From Wolfiporia cocos (Eukaryota > Basidiomycota > Agaricomycetes > Polyporales > Phaeolaceae), in the NCBI GenBank assembly GCA_029448655.1, contig JACCLO010000011.1, positions 124,001 through 188,000 on the forward strand: a DNA stretch of 64,000 nucleotides. Direction: 5' to 3'. A model generated the notes under the pieces. It saw only the letters and a list, made by a program, of their open reading frames with translations, made no database searches and was not told the DNA's origin. Numbering within the stretch: the stretch's first letter is position 1; the number at the start of each line of letters is the position of its first letter. A program made the translations under genes and the position numbers. This document shows positions 1 to 9,100 of this stretch, piece by piece.

Positions 1-3000
1 CTGCTGACACAGTTGGTAGCCGAGGTACTTGACAAAGACCTCGATGAAGTAGACGACCGTGAGGAAAACACACCACCGATTGACATTGAAAAATGGCGAT
101 CGTTAGTGCCCGAACAATACCAAGAGTATGGGCCAACGGTGTTCTCACAAAAGGCGTCAGAGAGGATGCCGGAACGGAAGCCCTGGGATCACGCCATAGT
201 GCTTGAACCAGATGCGCAGCTTCCTCCCCCGGTAAAACCATACAAAATGTCTCCCCAAGAGCGTAATAGCTTGGATGAGTGGATAGACACCGAACTACGG
301 AAGGGTTACATTCGACCATCCGAAAGTCCGATGGCATCCCCGGTCTTCTTCGTCCACAAAAAGGACGGAGGACTGCGGATGGTTGTCGATTACAGGAGGC
401 TAAACGAAATAACCGTAAAAAATCGTTATCCGATACCTCGGATCGATGACCTAATCGATCAATTGTCCCATGCGACCATCTTCACCAAAATAGACCTTAG
501 ATGGGGATATAATAATGTCCGCATCAAGGAAGGTGATGAATGGAAGACGGCGTTTATTACACACCGTGGATTATACGAGGCAACGGTAATGTATTTCGGT
601 TTCTGCAATGCCCCCGCAACGTTCCAAGCGATGATGAATTCTATCCTCGCACCGTTCATTCGGACCGGCAAGGTGGTTGTCTACCTAGACGACATCTTGA
701 TTTTCGGGAATGATATGGAGGAACATCGGCGACTTACCAAAGGGGTTCTACAAACCCTGAAGGACTCGGACTTGTATGCGAAGCCCGAAAAGTGCTTCTT
801 TGAACAATCTTCCATCGAATACCTAGGAATGATCATATCCGACGGTAACATCATGATGGATCCGAAGAAGTACGCCGGAGTTCAGGACTGGCCCAGACCT
901 ACTAAGGTCAAAGAGGTTCAAGCTTTCCTTGGATTCGCCAATTTCTACAGGCGATTCATAGAAGGCTTCTCAAAAATAGCCAAACCACTCACCATGCTGA
1001 CCAAGAAGTCAGAAGCTTGGCATTGGGACGCCGAGCAGGAAAATGCCTTCCAAACCCTAAAGGAAGCATTTACCAAAGCGCCCGTGCTTCGAATTCCGTC
1101 GCACGATCAGCCCTTCCGCGTAGAAACAGACGCATCAGACTTCGCTACCGGAGCAGTACTATCTCAGTTAGATCCTACGGATAAAAAATTCCACCCCGTG
1201 GCGTACTATAGCAAGTCGCTAAGTGCCCCGGAAAGGAACTACGAGATCTACGACAAGGAAATGTTGGCTGTCATCAGGGCTCTAGAGGAGTGGCGACACT
1301 ACCTAGAGGGACACCCTGAAAAATTTGAGATATGGTCGGATCATCTAAACCTGACATATTTCAAAACGGCGCAAAAACTGACGAGACGACAAGCCCGTTG
1401 GGCACTGTACCTCTCACGCTTCAACTTCCAAATGAAGCACAAACCTGGCAAAACAATGCTAACCGCGGATCCTCTGTCCAGGCGGCCAGACCATGAGGAG
1501 GGGGTGGATCTCGATAATCGCGACCAGGTTCTTCTGAAACCTGAGTGGTTCGAGCAAGAGTACATGGCAATGGCTCTTGATACCTCCCATGCTGCCCCAC
1601 AATCGGAAGATGAATCGATACTCCGAGAGATTCGCAAAGCGTTGCTAGACGACAAGGTCACAAAAGACTACAAGGAGCTGCTCTCATCCGGCCCTCGTGA
1701 ATTCAAAAAAGACCTATCAGAATGGAACTACGAAGGAGGGTTACTCCTCCGAAGAGGCAAAGTCTACGTTCCAGCTACACCAGCGGATATCAGACGGCAA
1801 GTGGTCGAGTATCATCACGATCACAAGTCAGCCGGGCATTTCGGACGCTATAAAACGTACGAATTGCTAAGCCGCAACTATTGGTGGCCCGGAATGTTCG
1901 TTTACGTCAAAAAATACGTAGACGGATGTGACACATGCCAACGTATGAAGAACCACCCGCAGAAGCCGTACGGTCCCCTGCAACCCTTACCGGTGCCGTC
2001 AGGCCCGTGGGAAGTGGTGACAATAGATCTGATTACACAGCTACCCCCATCGGGAATGCATGACGCGATCATGGTCGTAGTGGATCGGTTGACCAAAAGA
2101 GCAAGGTTCTTCCCAATAGAAAACACCTTCTCAACGAAAGACCTAGCTACGATACTCTATCAAAAGGTATACCCCTTACATGGGTTGCCGAAACAGATAG
2201 TATCGGACAGAGGGACACAATTTGCCTCAAAACTATTTGGTGAATGGTGCACCCTGCTGGGAATTCAAAGGTCGATGACTACTGCGTACCATCCACAGGC
2301 AGACGGACAAACCGAACGAGTGAATCAAATACTCGAACAGTATCTACGGTGCTATATTAACACGTACCAAAAAGATAACTGGTCGGAGTTCCTGCCGACA
2401 GCGGAATTTGCGTACAACAATGCAGCCAGCGAAACTACCAAGGAATCCCCATTCCTGGTGGAATTAGGTCGTCACCCAATTGCAGGACCAAGCAGTTTCG
2501 AGCCAAGTCGAAACAAAGACTTAGTAGAAATTGCGAACACGCGGTTCTCTGCGCAAGAGAAAGCTAAGGCAGCAATGAAAATTGCAGCCGAAAGATGGTC
2601 CTGGTACTATGACCAAAAGAAGCAAGTCGTCCCCTTCAAAGTGGGCGACAAAGTACTCGTGGACGTGCGAAGTTGGCAAGACACCGAAAGGAGTTTAGCC
2701 CCTCGCTACATCGGCCCATTCCGAATCACGGAGAAATTGGGACCGGTAACGTTCAAGGTGTACATGGATGCACAATATAGGGCTTATCACCCTGTGTTCC
2801 ATGCTTCAAAACTGGTCATGTACAAGGAATCAACCATCGAAGGTCAGAAAAGTCATCCCCCAGCGGCCGACAGGCCAATGGAAATGGAAGACCCGGAAGA
2901 ATGGGAAGTGGAAGCCATTCTCGACCATCGCAACCGACGCGGCCGGTGGGAATACCTTATCCATTGGAAAGGCACCGGACCTGCGGAGGACACATGGGAA

Positions 3001-3774
3001 ATCGAGGAACATCTGGCTAACGCTAAGGAAATATTGGACGAGTACAAGGCAAAATATTCAGCCCTTAGTACCGACCCAAATCAACCCCTTCGCCGATCAA
3101 CTAGACTCGGCGGAACACGGCAAACGATAGCCGTCTTCGACCCTGATTCACCAGATTGGGATTCGGACACATGTGTCTGGCCCGATGACTGGCCCCAATA
3201 TCGAGACGATGTTGATCCTACACAACCGAAAGTGTACTACAAGCGCGACCCCTTTACAGGGCAATGGGTACATTCCGATGTTGAGTTCAACGAAGACTTA
3301 GAAATCGAAGTAGGAGTCAATGGCAAACTACCGACCAGGGGAACAACCGATGCGATCGGCTATGATCTATACGCCGCACAGGATATCCTAATCAATTCAT
3401 GGAAATCCGCTTCGGTCCCCACAGATATTCGTATCAAAGTTCCTTATGGGACATACGGTCGGATAGCGCCAAGGTCTGGACTTGCGAAAAAGGGCATCGA
3501 CGTCCTTGCAGGTGTAATAGACCATGACTACCGCGGAGAAGTCTTTGTCATGTTGATGAACCTCACTGGAGACCCGTACCAAGTAAAGAAAGGCGACAGA
3601 ATTGCTCAGCTAATCTGCGAAGTAGTGATCACGCCCGAAATACAGGAATCCATGACCAAGGAGAAGTTCGAGAAAGAAATTCGACCTCACCTACATGGAA
3701 GTGGGCCCTACAACGAGCAGTTCAACAAGCCAACAAAGCGCGGTACACAAGGTTTTGGATCGACCGGACGATAA
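1..3774 (+). CDS. pol: Family-1 Pol polyprotein, partial (RT-RNaseH-integrase-chromodomain-dUTPase)
   Basis: The frame is open from base 1; the missing N-terminus (including protease) is represented at 41275-42027 in the minus-strand copy. Order of domains: reverse transcriptase with the YLDD box at 682-693; RNase H (…VETDASDFATGAVLSQ…) about 1120-1480; integrase with an HHCC zinc finger (YHHDH…CDTC) about 1810-1940, the first catalytic Asp in TIDLI near 2030, SDRGTQF near 2205 and a GQTERVNQ box near 2305; chromodomain about 2890-3050 with the conserved HWKGTG and DTWE segments; then a dUTPase with all five motifs: GYDLYAA (about 3360), APRSGLA (about 3470), GVIDHDYRGE (about 3511), GDRIAQLI (about 3592) and the glycine-rich GFGSTGR at the very C-terminus. 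The chromodomain should target insertion to heterochromatin; the dUTPase would keep dUTP out of cDNA. Confidence 0.95.
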   Translation: MLTQLVAEVLDKDLDEVDDREENTPPIDIEKWRSLVPEQYQEYGPTVFSQKASERMPERKPWDHAIVLEPDAQLPPPVKPYKMSPQERNSLDEWIDTELRKGYIRPSESPMASPVFFVHKKDGGLRMVVDYRRLNEITVKNRYPIPRIDDLIDQLSHATIFTKIDLRWGYNNVRIKEGDEWKTAFITHRGLYEATVMYFGFCNAPATFQAMMNSILAPFIRTGKVVVYLDDILIFGNDMEEHRRLTKGVLQTLKDSDLYAKPEKCFFEQSSIEYLGMIISDGNIMMDPKKYAGVQDWPRPTKVKEVQAFLGFANFYRRFIEGFSKIAKPLTMLTKKSEAWHWDAEQENAFQTLKEAFTKAPVLRIPSHDQPFRVETDASDFATGAVLSQLDPTDKKFHPVAYYSKSLSAPERNYEIYDKEMLAVIRALEEWRHYLEGHPEKFEIWSDHLNLTYFKTAQKLTRRQARWALYLSRFNFQMKHKPGKTMLTADPLSRRPDHEEGVDLDNRDQVLLKPEWFEQEYMAMALDTSHAAPQSEDESILREIRKALLDDKVTKDYKELLSSGPREFKKDLSEWNYEGGLLLRRGKVYVPATPADIRRQVVEYHHDHKSAGHFGRYKTYELLSRNYWWPGMFVYVKKYVDGCDTCQRMKNHPQKPYGPLQPLPVPSGPWEVVTIDLITQLPPSGMHDAIMVVVDRLTKRARFFPIENTFSTKDLATILYQKVYPLHGLPKQIVSDRGTQFASKLFGEWCTLLGIQRSMTTAYHPQADGQTERVNQILEQYLRCYINTYQKDNWSEFLPTAEFAYNNAASETTKESPFLVELGRHPIAGPSSFEPSRNKDLVEIANTRFSAQEKAKAAMKIAAERWSWYYDQKKQVVPFKVGDKVLVDVRSWQDTERSLAPRYIGPFRITEKLGPVTFKVYMDAQYRAYHPVFHASKLVMYKESTIEGQKSHPPAADRPMEMEDPEEWEVEAILDHRNRRGRWEYLIHWKGTGPAEDTWEIEEHLANAKEILDEYKAKYSALSTDPNQPLRRSTRLGGTRQTIAVFDPDSPDWDSDTCVWPDDWPQYRDDVDPTQPKVYYKRDPFTGQWVHSDVEFNEDLEIEVGVNGKLPTRGTTDAIGYDLYAAQDILINSWKSASVPTDIRIKVPYGTYGRIAPRSGLAKKGIDVLAGVIDHDYRGEVFVMLMNLTGDPYQVKKGDRIAQLICEVVITPEIQESMTKEKFEKEIRPHLHGSGPYNEQFNKPTKRGTQGFGSTGR

Positions 3775-3792
3775 AAGTGGAAAAATCGTAAA

Positions 3793-3817
3793 GTCTAACC
3801 CTTCAATGGGCTCTAGC
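3793..3817 (+). other. Conserved 3' UTR motif (family 1)
   Basis: GTCTAACCCTTCAATGGGCT followed by CTAGC lies just after the pol stop. Nearly the same motif follows pol in family 3 (6134-6160, minus strand) although the surrounding UTR differs. It is outside any reading frame, so the conservation points to a cis-acting RNA or DNA role (for example second-strand priming context or packaging). The role is inferred. Confidence 0.5.
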
Positions 3818-3851
3818 ACCATTTCTACTCTCAACGGGGTCGTTGAAATCT

Positions 3852-3864
3852 AAGGGGGGGGTAA
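3852..3864 (+). other. Polypurine tract of family 1
   Basis: AAGGGGGGGGTAA directly abuts the TGTCAC start of the 3' LTR, the position expected for the plus-strand primer. Families 2 and 3 have equivalent tracts at 58402-58414 and 6090-6102. Confidence 0.8.
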
Positions 3865-4483
3865 TGTCACAAGAATTCTCCTAGTTTCCCTATATTTCTT
3901 ACTATTTTTCCGGCAATTCTACGAATTATCTACGACTTTCTAGACCAATAACTAGCTTATCTGGTTCATAAGTTAACGGTTACATACGTGCCGAATGATG
4001 GCCGCGTTATCTCCCGTAACGACGGTCTTATCTTATCGTTAGTAGTTACCATCAGTCACATGTCTAGTTCTAGCCAATCGGACGTTCCGTCCGGAAGCAG
4101 TCAGCGTATAAACGTCAGCGGACCGGGCTTTGGTCACGCCCTGTCTTTGTAATGACAAGAGCGCAAAACGCCATTCGCGCGGCCTACGCCGCCTTTCTAT
4201 ATCCCGGTTTTGATCGGCATATGTATTTATCGTATATTACTAAGTACTTAGGTACCTGGGGACTTGTACATACGAATACGGACATTAGTATTATCTAATA
4301 AGACTGTTAGGGGTCTTATCTATCATGTATATATACTGGACTTGCTGAGCGCTATTGCCTCAGTTCTATTCATTGCATTCATACTACGAGTTAACCACTC
4401 AACGTATCCTGCTTAACATCTACTTATCCCTTGCCTAACCAGCAAAACCAAGAACATTACAAGTAAGTTGTTATCTTGTGTTA
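3865..4483 (+). repeat. LTR-A, 3' LTR of copy 1a (619 bp)
   Basis: Starts TGTCACAAG and ends CTTGTGTTA. The same 619-bp unit recurs at 36190-36808, 45935-46553 and 48602-49110 plus 59119-59228; a shorter version is at 28393-28997. U3 holds several GATA-type sites (TTATC, including TTATCTTATC). A TATA box (TGTATATATACT) lies near 4326-4336, with the putative start site shortly downstream. Confidence 0.95.
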
Positions 4484-5563
4484 CTGCCAAGTTACTCCCT
4501 TGCGCGTTTTGGGGCGCAGTTCTGAGTGTGAGCGACCTTACCGGTTGACGTTACGCCTAAGGCCGACCATGGAGTCGGGTCGCCTTGGTGGTCGTCGAAA
4601 TTCTTGCATACCGAAAGACCTGCCGACGCGGGGTTACACCGAGGTGCTTCACATACCCGCTAGGTCCGCTGTCCTGCCCAGGACGTGGGCTACTGCTGTG
4701 TCTTGCAGCGCCCCTTTGTGGCCGTTTTCACTCCTCATGGTCTCCATGGTGATGCGCGCGCTTAGTGGGGACTGGTAAATGTACCGCCCAAGGCCGCTTG
4801 TGGCTCAGTGGGTGTCCCGCCGCGCACGCTGGAGTACCTAGAGTGGAAAATTCCTTGGCTCCCCGACGATCAGCGCGAGGAGGGAAGAAAAAATAGACTT
4901 AAGATTATGACACGGAAACCATCCGTGCCACCCGTCCTAACGGGGAACCCCCATATCCGCCCCATCCTATCTCCAATAGCCCCCCACCCTCCATAGGCGG
5001 AGAACAAGAAGGCACCTCTATTGAGAGGTCCTGCCGTATTGCCTGAGGTACCGACCCATAAGTGTACCGGTACGCCCCCAGACTAGCAAGTAATAGAGAA
5101 TAGACAAGTTGGATGCAATGAATAGGAGCCCCCACGCCCAAGTAGGACGCAGCAGGCTTTGTCGTCAAGGACCCTGCACGCGAAGACAGATAGCAGAGGG
5201 ATAAAAAGAGGTGACCAGGGGACACGCCCCCTAGGCCAAAATCTTAAGTCTGAGGAGTAGCCTCAGACGTCGCCAGTATATATACATGTAGGAGACCTCT
5301 AGCTAAAGACCTTTTGTCTACCCTAAAGTGACGGTCTGTGCGCATCAGGATCATGTGCCTACAGTAGGTAACTAGGTAACGCCCATGTGACGAGGTAACT
5401 ACCGTGACTCTAGATATAACAACGTGACCTGTATAGATAACAAGATAAGATGAAGACTTATCTACCTATGCACGTGATACCGCCAGCGTCGGTCTAACAA
5501 GCCTAGAAATCGGAATAAAAAGCGCAAAAATAAGGGAAAAATCACAAATTATTTCTTGTGACA
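4484..5563 (-). mobile_element. Family-5 gypsy element, 5' LTR and start of leader (truncated)
   Basis: Read on the minus strand, a 656-bp LTR (5563 down to 4908) starts TGTCACAAG, ends CCGTGTCA, and is followed by a GC-rich leader (4907-4484) containing GGTGTAACCCC (4628-4640), the signature seen in the leaders of families 1, 3 and 4. Copy 1a interrupts the leader; ORF0, gag and pol of this element would lie left of the window. It inserted into the 3' LTR of the family-3 element, which explains why that LTR lacks its last 34 bp here. Confidence 0.75.
4908..5563 (-). repeat. LTR-D (family 5), 656 bp
   Basis: Bounded by TGTCACAAG and CCGTGTCA on the minus strand, the near-inverted termini shared by every LTR family here. 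It has a TATA box (TGTATATATACT, minus strand, near 5275-5290) and GATA motifs near 5430-5465. Only one copy is visible, so the end is set by the terminal inverted repeat and by the change to leader-like sequence. Confidence 0.7.
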
Positions 5564-6089
5564 TTGAGGGGCGGTGTCGATAAGAGTGAGGTGTAAGAGT
5601 CAAGCAGTTGGTAAGAACAACTAGTCGATTGTCGAGGAGAACTATTCTGAGTCTACAACGTACTCAGAGGCCAGCTTATATACATGAAGGGTAAGACCCG
5701 TAACACCGTAGGTAAGACTAGTGATACCGCAGGGCGTAGGGTTATGTACCGGTAATGGTACGACCCGAAGCTTGTGATAGTTCTAAAGGTCGCTGACTGA
5801 GCGTGAGGCAGCGGCAGGTGACGCGAGTCACTAGAAAGCCATGTGACGTGTGGCAACGTATGTTGTGAACTCTTTGTAGGGTCACGTGCAGGAAAGATAA
5901 GATAAGTCTACAGATAAGACGAGGCGCCATGATAGGCGCTGAGCTAACGTGCACAAGAGATAAGATAAGAGTTATCTGCGAGAGTGAGATAAGATAGGAC
6001 ATAACGTGACTTGGAAAGCGAGTAGAACGAGCTGTAGAAAATCAGAGAAAAATAGGGAAAAATAGGGAAAAATAAGAGAACTTGTGACA
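5564..6089 (-). repeat. LTR-C, 3' LTR of family 3 (truncated, 526 of 560 bp)
   Basis: Matches 14208-14733 essentially base for base except three adjacent bases near the TGTCAC terminus (CTT here, ACC there on the plus strand). The outer 34 bp including the CTGTGTCA end are missing because family 5 inserted at 5563/5564. TATA box (TGTATATAAG on the minus strand) near 5675-5685. Confidence 0.92.
5895..5999. promoter_or_regulatory. GATA-motif cluster in LTR-C U3
   Basis: About nine GATAA/GATAG (or TTATC) cores fall in about 105 bp, including three tandem GATAAGATA(A/G)G units. HGATAR is the binding site of fungal GATA factors such as AreA/NIT2 (nitrogen) and siderophore regulators. The cluster lies upstream of the TATA box with respect to element transcription, as expected of an enhancer. 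The same cluster is at 14540-14642. Regulation by nitrogen or iron is inferred. Confidence 0.55.
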
Positions 6090-6102
6090 TTACCCCCTCC
6101 TC
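6090..6102 (-). other. Polypurine tract of family 3
   Basis: On the minus strand GAGGAGGGGGTAA immediately precedes the TGTCAC start of the 3' LTR. This is the expected plus-strand primer position. Confidence 0.75.
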
Positions 6103-6133
6103 AAAATTCAGCGTCCCGATGAAGCAGCTAAAA

Positions 6134-6160
6134 ATGCTAGAGCCCACTAAAGGGTTAGAC
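6134..6160 (-). other. Conserved 3' UTR motif (family 3)
   Basis: On the minus strand GTCTAACCCTTTAGTGGGCT then CTAGCAT, between the pol stop and the polypurine tract. It is the counterpart of 3793-3817 in family 1. Confidence 0.5.
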
Positions 6161-6170
6161 TTTGCTTGCG

Positions 6171-9100
6171 CTACTTGCCTGTGCTGCCAAAACCCTTTGT
6201 ACCTCGTTGACCTTGTTGACCGTGTAAGAGATTGTAAGCGGAGGGCGACGAGACATGTTCGTCGGGATAGTACATCCGATGAACTAGTAGCTGGGCTACT
6301 TTGTCTTTTGCCTTAACTTCGTATGCGGTTGATCCAAGGTTATGAATCATGACTTTGACTTCTCCTCTATAGTCCCAGTCGATAACTCCTCCAAGTACGA
6401 TTAGGCTTTGCTTCGCCATGCTAGACCGTGTCGCCAATTGTCCGTAATGCCCGTAAGGGAACAGAACTTGAAGTCCTGTTGAAATTGTAGCGGTTTGGCC
6501 GGGTTGGATTGTTAATCCTTCCATAGCATAAATATCGTATCCAGCGGAGTGTGGGGTCCCTTTTACGGGATAGAGTGGAGCCGCATCCTTGTCACCGAAT
6601 GGTACGGCGAATTCCAGATAGTCATTGAAGACAATGTTGTCTTCTACGAAGTTTCCGTACGGATCTCTTTTCAGCCATCGGCTGGTGGGTTTGACTGGCC
6701 TCTCCTCGTCGGAGTCGTAGCCCTCGGCCTCGTCGTCTACATTGTCCGAGTGCATGGGCCAGTCATCGGGCCAGAGGTAACGATCTCCCACTTTCCAGTT
6801 AGGATCATCGTCGGATTCAGCAACAGCAATCGTTCGGTGTGCCGAGAGGTGGTTTGTCTGAGCGTCGAAGAACCGAGCTTTGTATTCGTCCAGTACTTCC
6901 TTAGAGTGCTCAAGGTTTTCTTCGGGTTCCCATGTATCGTCCTTAGACGTAGTGTCTGACCATCGGACGAGGTACTCAAGTTTCCCTCTTTGCTTCCGAT
7001 GGTTAAGGATTTCCGATACTTCCCATTCTCTGTCGTCGTCTTCCGAGGGTTCAGGGGACGACGACCGATCTTCGGTTTGGACGTATGGTACTAGCTTGGA
7101 TGCGTGGAATACGGGGTGATATTGACGATATTGTGACCCCATTGTTAATCTGAAGGTCACCGGCGATAAGATTTCTGCAATCTTGAACGGACCGATATAT
7201 CGTGGGGCCAGACTCTTTTCAGATGTCTGGTAATCCTTAGTATTAACTAGTACTTTATCACCAACGCGTAGATCGAGTTGTTTGTGTCCTCGATCGCTGT
7301 ACCATTTCCATCGTTCAGAAGCTACTAACATAGCGGCTTTCGCTTCTTCTTGTGCTTTCCATCGTTCGTGTGCGATGTCGTTTAAGTCAGGATTGACTGT
7401 GCGGGGGAGTTCCTGATCGCGGGGTCCAGCCAAGGGGTGTCTACCTAGTTCGACAAAGAAAGGCGAGTGCCTGGTAGTTTCCGACGCTACGTTATTGTAA
7501 GCAAACTCTGCCGTAGGCAAGAGTCTACTCCAATTGTCTTTTCTATACGAATTGACGTAGCAGCGAAGGTACTGTTCCAGGGTTTGGTTAACCCTCTCTG
7601 TCTGTCCATCGGTCTGTGGATGATAAGCTGTTGACATCGAGTGTTCAATGTTGAGGAATTGACAGAATTCCTTAAACAGCTTTGACGCGAATTGGACACC
7701 TCTATCGCTAATGATCTGACGAGGCAGGCCGTGTAACGGGTAAACCCGTGTATACAAGATATCGGCCAAATCCTTTGTTCCAAACTTGGAACTGATCGGA
7801 TAGAAATGTGCCCTCTTCGTTAGTCGATCCACTACAACCATAATGGAGTCGTAAGTCTTCTTGTTATCGATAGACTTGGGTAGGTACATGATGAAGTCGA
7901 TTGTAATGACTTCCCATGGCTGGGTTGGTACGGGATTAGGTTTAAGTAATCCGTACGGCTTCTCAGGTCGACTCTTCATCTTTTGACAGATGTCGCATTC
8001 CTGAACGTACTTCTTAACGAACGTTGATATGCCTGGCCACCAGAAGTTACGAGTTACTAGTTCGTAGGTCTTCCAGCGTCCGAAGTGACCAGCGGTAATG
8101 TGGTCGTGGTGTGCGGCTACTACGCGTCGGCGTGTCTGCTCGACGTTAGGGACATAGACCTTGCCCTTGTGTAGTAGTAGGCCGTTCTCGTAGTTCCAGT
8201 CTTGGAGCTCTTTCTTGAATTCCCTTGGTCCCGATGAGAGAAGGGATTGATAGGACGAAGTTAGCTTATTGTCTTGTAATGCTAAGCGGATAGCCTCGAG
8301 TAAGGACTGATTAGAGTCTTCGGCCATCGCTGTGGTTTCATCAGAAGAGGTTTCCAGGGCCCAAATGGCGAATTCGGTCGCGAAAAATTCCGGTTTAAGG
8401 AGGATTTTATCCCTGTTGTCGAGTTCCACCCCCTCTTCATGATCTGGCCTCCTGGACAGAGGATCCGCGGTAAGCATTGTCTTTCCGGGCTTGTGATACA
8501 ACTTGAAGTTGAATCGAGTTAGGTATAATGCCCAACGTGCCTGTCGTCTGGTAAGCTTTTGCGCCGTCTTGAAGTATGTAAGATTTGCGTGATCTGTCCA
8601 TACTTCGAATACCTTGGGGTGCCCCTCGAGATAATGACGCCATTCTTCGAGTGAACGAATAATAGCGAGGAGTTCCTTGTCATATATCTCGTAGTTGCGT
8701 TCGGCTTCAGTCATAGACTTGCTATAGTAAGCAACAGGATGGTATAAACCATCCTTAGGGTCTAGTTGTGAAAGGACTGAACCGGTCGCAAAGTCGGAGG
8801 CATCCGCCTCGATCCTGAAAGGCGAATCTTGGTCTGGTATTCTAAGGATTGGCGCAGACGTAAAGGCCTTTTTCAGGTCCTCAAACGCCTGTTGCTCCTT
8901 CTCGCCCCAAGCCCATTTCTGGTTCTTGCGGGTGAGCTGTGTGAGTGGTTTGGCCTTGTAAGAAAAGTCCTTGATAAATCGCCTATAGAAATTGGCGAAG
9001 CCTAAGAAGGCTTGGACTTCCTTAACCTTGGTTGGTTGAGGCCATTCAAGAACACCCTCGTACTTCTTTGGGTCCATCGCCACGGAGTTATGGGAGATAA

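Larger units (their letters stand above)
1..4483 (+). mobile_element. Family-1 Ty3/gypsy chromovirus, 3' part (copy 1a)
   Basis: The 5' end lies outside the window. Visible are the open pol frame, a 3' UTR, a polypurine tract and the full 619-bp 3' LTR (LTR-A). The element ends exactly where LTR-A ends in the other copies (…CTTGTGTTA). Beyond it the sequence changes to the minus-strand leader of a family-5 element, so this copy inserted into that leader. Its pol frame has no stop in 3.77 kb, unlike the two decayed family-1 copies further right, so it is probably the youngest family-1 copy here. Confidence 0.93.

Noticed and set aside
5556..5564. TTGTG near the left end of family 3 as a target duplication matching TTGTG at 14734-14738
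   Set aside because: These bases belong to the start of LTR-D of the family-5 element; the true left end of family 3 lies outside the window.
5653..6002. Small ORFs in LTR-C, identical to ORFs at 14297-14646
   Set aside because: They are identical only because the two LTRs are identical; there are no protein motifs and they run antisense or across the U3 enhancer.
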